This document shows positions 6,299 to 8,436 of a stretch of DNA of 8,436 nt, one piece after another; position 1 is the first letter of the stretch; every line of letters starts with the position of its first letter. Both the position numbers and the translations under genes were made by a program. The DNA is from an uncultured Francisella sp. (GTDB taxonomy: Bacteria > Pseudomonadota > Gammaproteobacteria > Burkholderiales > Neisseriaceae): NCBI GenBank assembly GCA_905373555.1, contig CAJPTP010000033.1, positions 1 through 8,436 on the forward strand. The letters run 5' to 3'. The notes beneath the pieces are model-generated. The model was given only the letters and a program-made list of their open reading frames with translations. It ran no database searches and had not been told where the DNA came from.

Positions 6299-6312
6299 GC
6301 CGGGATCCCGGC
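6299..6312. repeat. 14-base perfect palindrome after hemH
   Basis: GCCGGGATCCCGGC begins directly after the hemH stop codon. It could form a short RNA hairpin at the transcript end, but no T-run follows, so it is not called an intrinsic terminator. It may protect the 3' end or be chance. Confidence 0.45.
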
Positions 6313-6371
6313 GGCGGCCAAGGCGCCATGCCGCAATCCGGCGCCGAAGCCTGCCCGGGCCAACCCGAATC

Positions 6372-6425
6372 CGAGCCAAGCGAGCCGACGCCAACCGAGC
6401 CGACCCCAACCGAGCCAAACCGACC
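6372..6425. repeat. Short 15-base tandem repeat between hemH and ttcA
   Basis: Units beginning CGAGCC follow each other at 6381-6395, 6396-6410 and 6411-6425. The first two (CGAGCCGACGCCAAC and CGAGCCGACCCCAAC) differ at one base; the third is more diverged, and a partial copy precedes them at 6372. The tract is rich in CCAA and GAGCC and lies in the 181-base gap. The period is a multiple of three, but the frame here is not part of a recognised gene. It looks like a small slippage-made repeat. Confidence 0.6.
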
Positions 6426-6479
6426 CGCGCCGAAGCCGGATTGGCGAGGCGCCGCTTGGCCCTTGCTTTGAAATCAGCC

Positions 6480-7460
6480 ATGTCACGCAAAAACAAAACC
6501 GAACTCGAAGCCAACAAACTCAACAAGCGCCTGCGCCACCTGGTCGGGCTGGCGATCAACGACTTTCAGATGATCCAGCCCGGCGACAAGGTCATGGTGT
6601 GCCTCTCGGGCGGCAAGGACAGCTATGGGCTTTTGAGCATCCTGATGGGACTGCGCCGCTCGGCGCCCGTGCCGTTCGACGTCTTGGCCGTGAACCTCGA
6701 CCAAAAGCAACCGGGCTTTCCCGAGGACGTCTTGCCCCGATACCTCGCCCAAGAGGGCATTCCGTTTCGCATCGAGCAGCGCGACACTTACAGCGTCGTC
6801 AAGCGCACGGTGGCCGAGGGCAAAACGACCTGCGGTCTGTGCTCGCGCCTGCGGCGGGGCAATCTGTACCGGGTGGCCGAGGAGGAGGGCTGCACCAAAA
6901 TCGCCTTGGGCCACCACCGCGACGACCTGATCGAGACGCTGTTTTTGAACATGTTCTACGGCGGGCAGATGAAGTCGATGTCGCCCAAGCTCAAATCCGA
7001 CGACGGCAAGCATGTCGTGATTCGGCCGCTGTGCTACGTCAAAGAGTCGGATTTGGCCGAGTACGCCCAGCTCATGGGTTTTCCCATCATCCCGTGCAAC
7101 CTGTGCGGATCGCAGGAAAACCTGCAAAGACAGGCCGTCAAGCAAATGCTCGCGGATTGGGAGAAACGCTTCCCGGGGCGCGCGGACTCGATTTTCAGGT
7201 CGCTGACCAAAGTCTCGCCCTCGCACCTGATGGACACGCGCCTGTTCGACTTCATCGACTTGGACAACCCGCTGAACCGGGCCGAGCGGCAGGACGACGC
7301 GGGGATCCCGACGGCGTACGCGTCGGCCGCGCCGTTGATCAACATGCTGGGCTCCAAGCGCGAGCACATGCAAGGCGCCGAGGCGGCGGCCCGGCGCGCC
7401 GCGGCGAACGCCCAAAACGCCCAAAACGCAGAACGCGGCCCAACCGGGCGGGCGGCTTGA
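6480..7460 (+). CDS. ttcA: tRNA 2-thiocytidine biosynthesis protein TtcA
   Basis: TtcA adenylates C32 of certain tRNAs and installs sulfur to make 2-thiocytidine, using a [4Fe-4S] cluster; it is cytoplasmic. The 326-residue product opens with the typical Lys/Leu-rich helix (KLNKRLRHLVGLAINDF) and then shows the PP-loop SGGKDS at residues 43-48. The first cysteine pair lies in TTCGLCSRLRRG (Cys118, Cys121) and the second in PCNLCGSQEN (Cys206, Cys209). LGHHRDD followed by LFLNMFYGG is also characteristic. All expected ATP and cluster residues are present. E. coli TtcA is 311 residues; the extra length here is a low-complexity Ala/Arg/Asn tail after about residue 300. The ATG at 6480 is preferred to the TTG at 6441 because the family begins just before this helix; no clear Shine-Dalgarno sequence is seen. 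A probable terminator follows. Confidence 0.96.
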   Translation: MSRKNKTELEANKLNKRLRHLVGLAINDFQMIQPGDKVMVCLSGGKDSYGLLSILMGLRRSAPVPFDVLAVNLDQKQPGFPEDVLPRYLAQEGIPFRIEQRDTYSVVKRTVAEGKTTCGLCSRLRRGNLYRVAEEEGCTKIALGHHRDDLIETLFLNMFYGGQMKSMSPKLKSDDGKHVVIRPLCYVKESDLAEYAQLMGFPIIPCNLCGSQENLQRQAVKQMLADWEKRFPGRADSIFRSLTKVSPSHLMDTRLFDFIDLDNPLNRAERQDDAGIPTAYASAAPLINMLGSKREHMQGAEAAARRAAANAQNAQNAERGPTGRAA

Positions 7461-7490
7461 GCGGCCCAACCGCGAACGCGCGGCAAACGC

Positions 7491-7512
7491 GCCGCGACCG
7501 CGGCGGCTTTTT
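7491..7512 (+). terminator. Probable rho-independent terminator after ttcA
   Basis: GCCGC (7491-7495) can pair with GCGGC (7503-7507), immediately followed by five T (7508-7512). An alternative six-pair stem, CGCCGC (7490-7495) with GCGGCG (7500-7505), ends two bases earlier. It lies 30 bases after the ttcA stop and 78 bases before the next gene. Confidence 0.6.
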
Positions 7513-7590
7513 CGATCCGCGCCGACTCTTTGCGCAACGGGCCGACAAACGCAGCCCGCTTCATCGCCGATCATTGGGAAGAAGAACGCC

Positions 7591-8433
7591 ATGCAACGCC
7601 CGGGCGCCGACGAGGATTTCGACAACTACCTGTCCGATTTGGAGGAATACGATTCCTCCCGGGGCGATCTTGGCGCCTTGGGGCCGCGCCGGCGGCCCAT
7701 CGACTCGCCGCTGCTGCGAGGCCCCAAGCGCCTCTTCGACGACGCCTTCGGGAACGCGTCGCTCGACGCGCAAGCCGAGCCGGACGGCGCGGCGGCTTGG
7801 GATGAGGCTGAGGGCGAAGACGGGCCCGACGGGCCCGACGGGCTCGACGGGCTCGACGGAAGCGGCGGGGAAACGCGGGGCGCCGAGGCGGGGGCCGAAA
7901 CCGACCCCCAAGCCGGGCGGGGCCGCTTCGGCCCCGCGCGCGGGCGAAGGAGAGCCGGGCGAGGCGGCCGGCAAATGCCCTCCATCTACGCCAAGCGGGC
8001 GGCGGTGGTCGATTTCGCCGACGACGCGCCCAAGCTCGAGCAAGTGCTCTCGGACATCAAAAAATCCTACGTCGGCTTTTACGGACAATTCCGGCGCCCC
8101 GCCGACGTCGCCCCGCCCTCGATTTGGGACAAGCTCACCGCCCGCAACTACCAAGCGATGCAACCGACCAAAGGCGTCTTGCTCAAACCCGGGCATCGAT
8201 GGCAATTCGAGGAGCAAATGCCCGTCGTGTTGGATCGCCGCTTCATCGGCCCTTTCCGCTTCGCGGGCATTGGGTTGATCGCGAGAAAGCCGATCAAAGT
8301 CATCGGCAACATGGAAATCTACGACAATGAGGTCGTGATTCTGGGCGCCAGCCTGTTCGACTTCGACTACAGCCTGCGCCCCCACCCCAAAGAAAGCCCC
8401 TATCGAGCCAACCGCAAAAAAAAGACCCAATAG
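7591..8433 (+). CDS. Unrecognised protein with disordered acidic N-terminal half and folded C-terminal domain
   Basis: I do not recognise this 280-residue protein. The start is supported by a purine-rich ribosome-binding sequence (GGGAAGAAG) about six bases before the ATG. Residues 1-128 are low in complexity: acidic first (DEDFDNYLSDLEEYD), then DGP/DGL repeats at 77-90, then a basic Arg/Gly-rich stretch (about 108-127). From about residue 129 (MPSIYAKRAAVVDF) the sequence looks globular, with mixed hydrophobic patterns such as YVGFYGQFRRP, KGVLLKPGHRW, DRRFIGPFRFAGIGLIARK and VIGNMEIYDNEVVILGASL, suggesting beta-rich structure. The tail is strongly basic (KESPYRANRKKKTQ), which would suit RNA, DNA or membrane-phosphate contact. 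No signal peptide, transmembrane segment or catalytic motif is seen. It follows the ttcA terminator, so it probably has its own promoter, although none is obvious in the 78-base gap. An internal start at Met129 is conceivable. Confidence 0.75.
   Translation: MQRPGADEDFDNYLSDLEEYDSSRGDLGALGPRRRPIDSPLLRGPKRLFDDAFGNASLDAQAEPDGAAAWDEAEGEDGPDGPDGLDGLDGSGGETRGAEAGAETDPQAGRGRFGPARGRRRAGRGGRQMPSIYAKRAAVVDFADDAPKLEQVLSDIKKSYVGFYGQFRRPADVAPPSIWDKLTARNYQAMQPTKGVLLKPGHRWQFEEQMPVVLDRRFIGPFRFAGIGLIARKPIKVIGNMEIYDNEVVILGASLFDFDYSLRPHPKESPYRANRKKKTQ
7819..7860 (+). repeat. 9-base tandem repeat encoding Asp-Gly-Pro / Asp-Gly-Leu units
   Basis: Copies of GACGGGCCC (two) and GACGGGCTC (two), followed by a partial GACGGA, lie in tandem inside the last gene, in phase with its frame. 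They encode residues 77-90 (DGPDGPDGLDGLDG). Because the period is a multiple of three, copy-number change would lengthen or shorten the linker without a frameshift. Confidence 0.8.
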
Positions 8434-8436
8434 GGG

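Noticed and set aside
6299..6312. The palindrome after hemH as an intrinsic terminator.
   Set aside because: No T-run follows; the downstream sequence is GC-rich.
1..8436. tRNA, rRNA, CRISPR array or insertion sequence.
   Set aside because: No cloverleaf with conserved TTCGANNC-type arm, no regularly spaced repeats, and no transposase-like product or paired terminal repeats were found on either strand.

Overview
The window is very GC-rich (about two thirds G+C by eye) and carries five protein-coding genes, all on the + strand. Four belong to recognisable families: anhydro-N-acetylmuramic acid kinase (anmK), an FtsK-family membrane protein, ferrochelatase (hemH) and the tRNA 2-thiocytidine protein TtcA. 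The fifth is an unrecognised protein with a disordered, acidic N-terminal half. AnmK, proteobacterial-type TtcA and a long-linker four-helix FtsK point to a Gram-negative proteobacterium. The HemH and TtcA sequences read most like beta-/gamma-proteobacterial forms, and a Burkholderiales-type betaproteobacterium is my best guess, but this is inference from remembered family sequences.

Layout. Bases 1-182 hold no convincing gene but contain a perfect TATAAT box ahead of anmK (183-1379). A 624-base gap (1380-2003) has no convincing gene; it is dense in inverted repeats and ends in a second TATAAT box ahead of the FtsK-family gene (2004-4913). That gene closes on a textbook rho-independent terminator (4924-4949). 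A 326-base leader region precedes hemH (5276-6298), with an 11-base tandem repeat, a TACAAT box and a strong hairpin. A 181-base gap with a short 15-base tandem repeat leads to ttcA (6480-7460), which ends on a probable terminator at 7491-7512. The unrecognised gene runs 7591-8433 and ends three bases before the window edge. Gaps, terminators and separate -10 boxes suggest mostly single-gene transcription units rather than an operon. The functions (wall recycling, division or chromosome handling, haem synthesis, tRNA thiolation) show no shared pathway.

The most interesting object is the FtsK-family protein. It keeps the whole FtsK plan: four N-terminal membrane helices, a long low-complexity linker and an alignable alpha/beta motor core. 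Both nucleotide-binding motifs are destroyed. The Walker A lysine position is glycine (residue 646), the Walker B Asp-Glu pair is Asn-Asn (785-786), the ATQRP-type segment is ADTTH, and no C-terminal gamma winged helix is visible. It therefore looks like a pseudo-translocase: an FtsK converted into a structural or regulatory membrane protein. Other points of interest are the structured hemH leader, the hairpin cluster upstream of the FtsK-like gene, and the orphan last gene.
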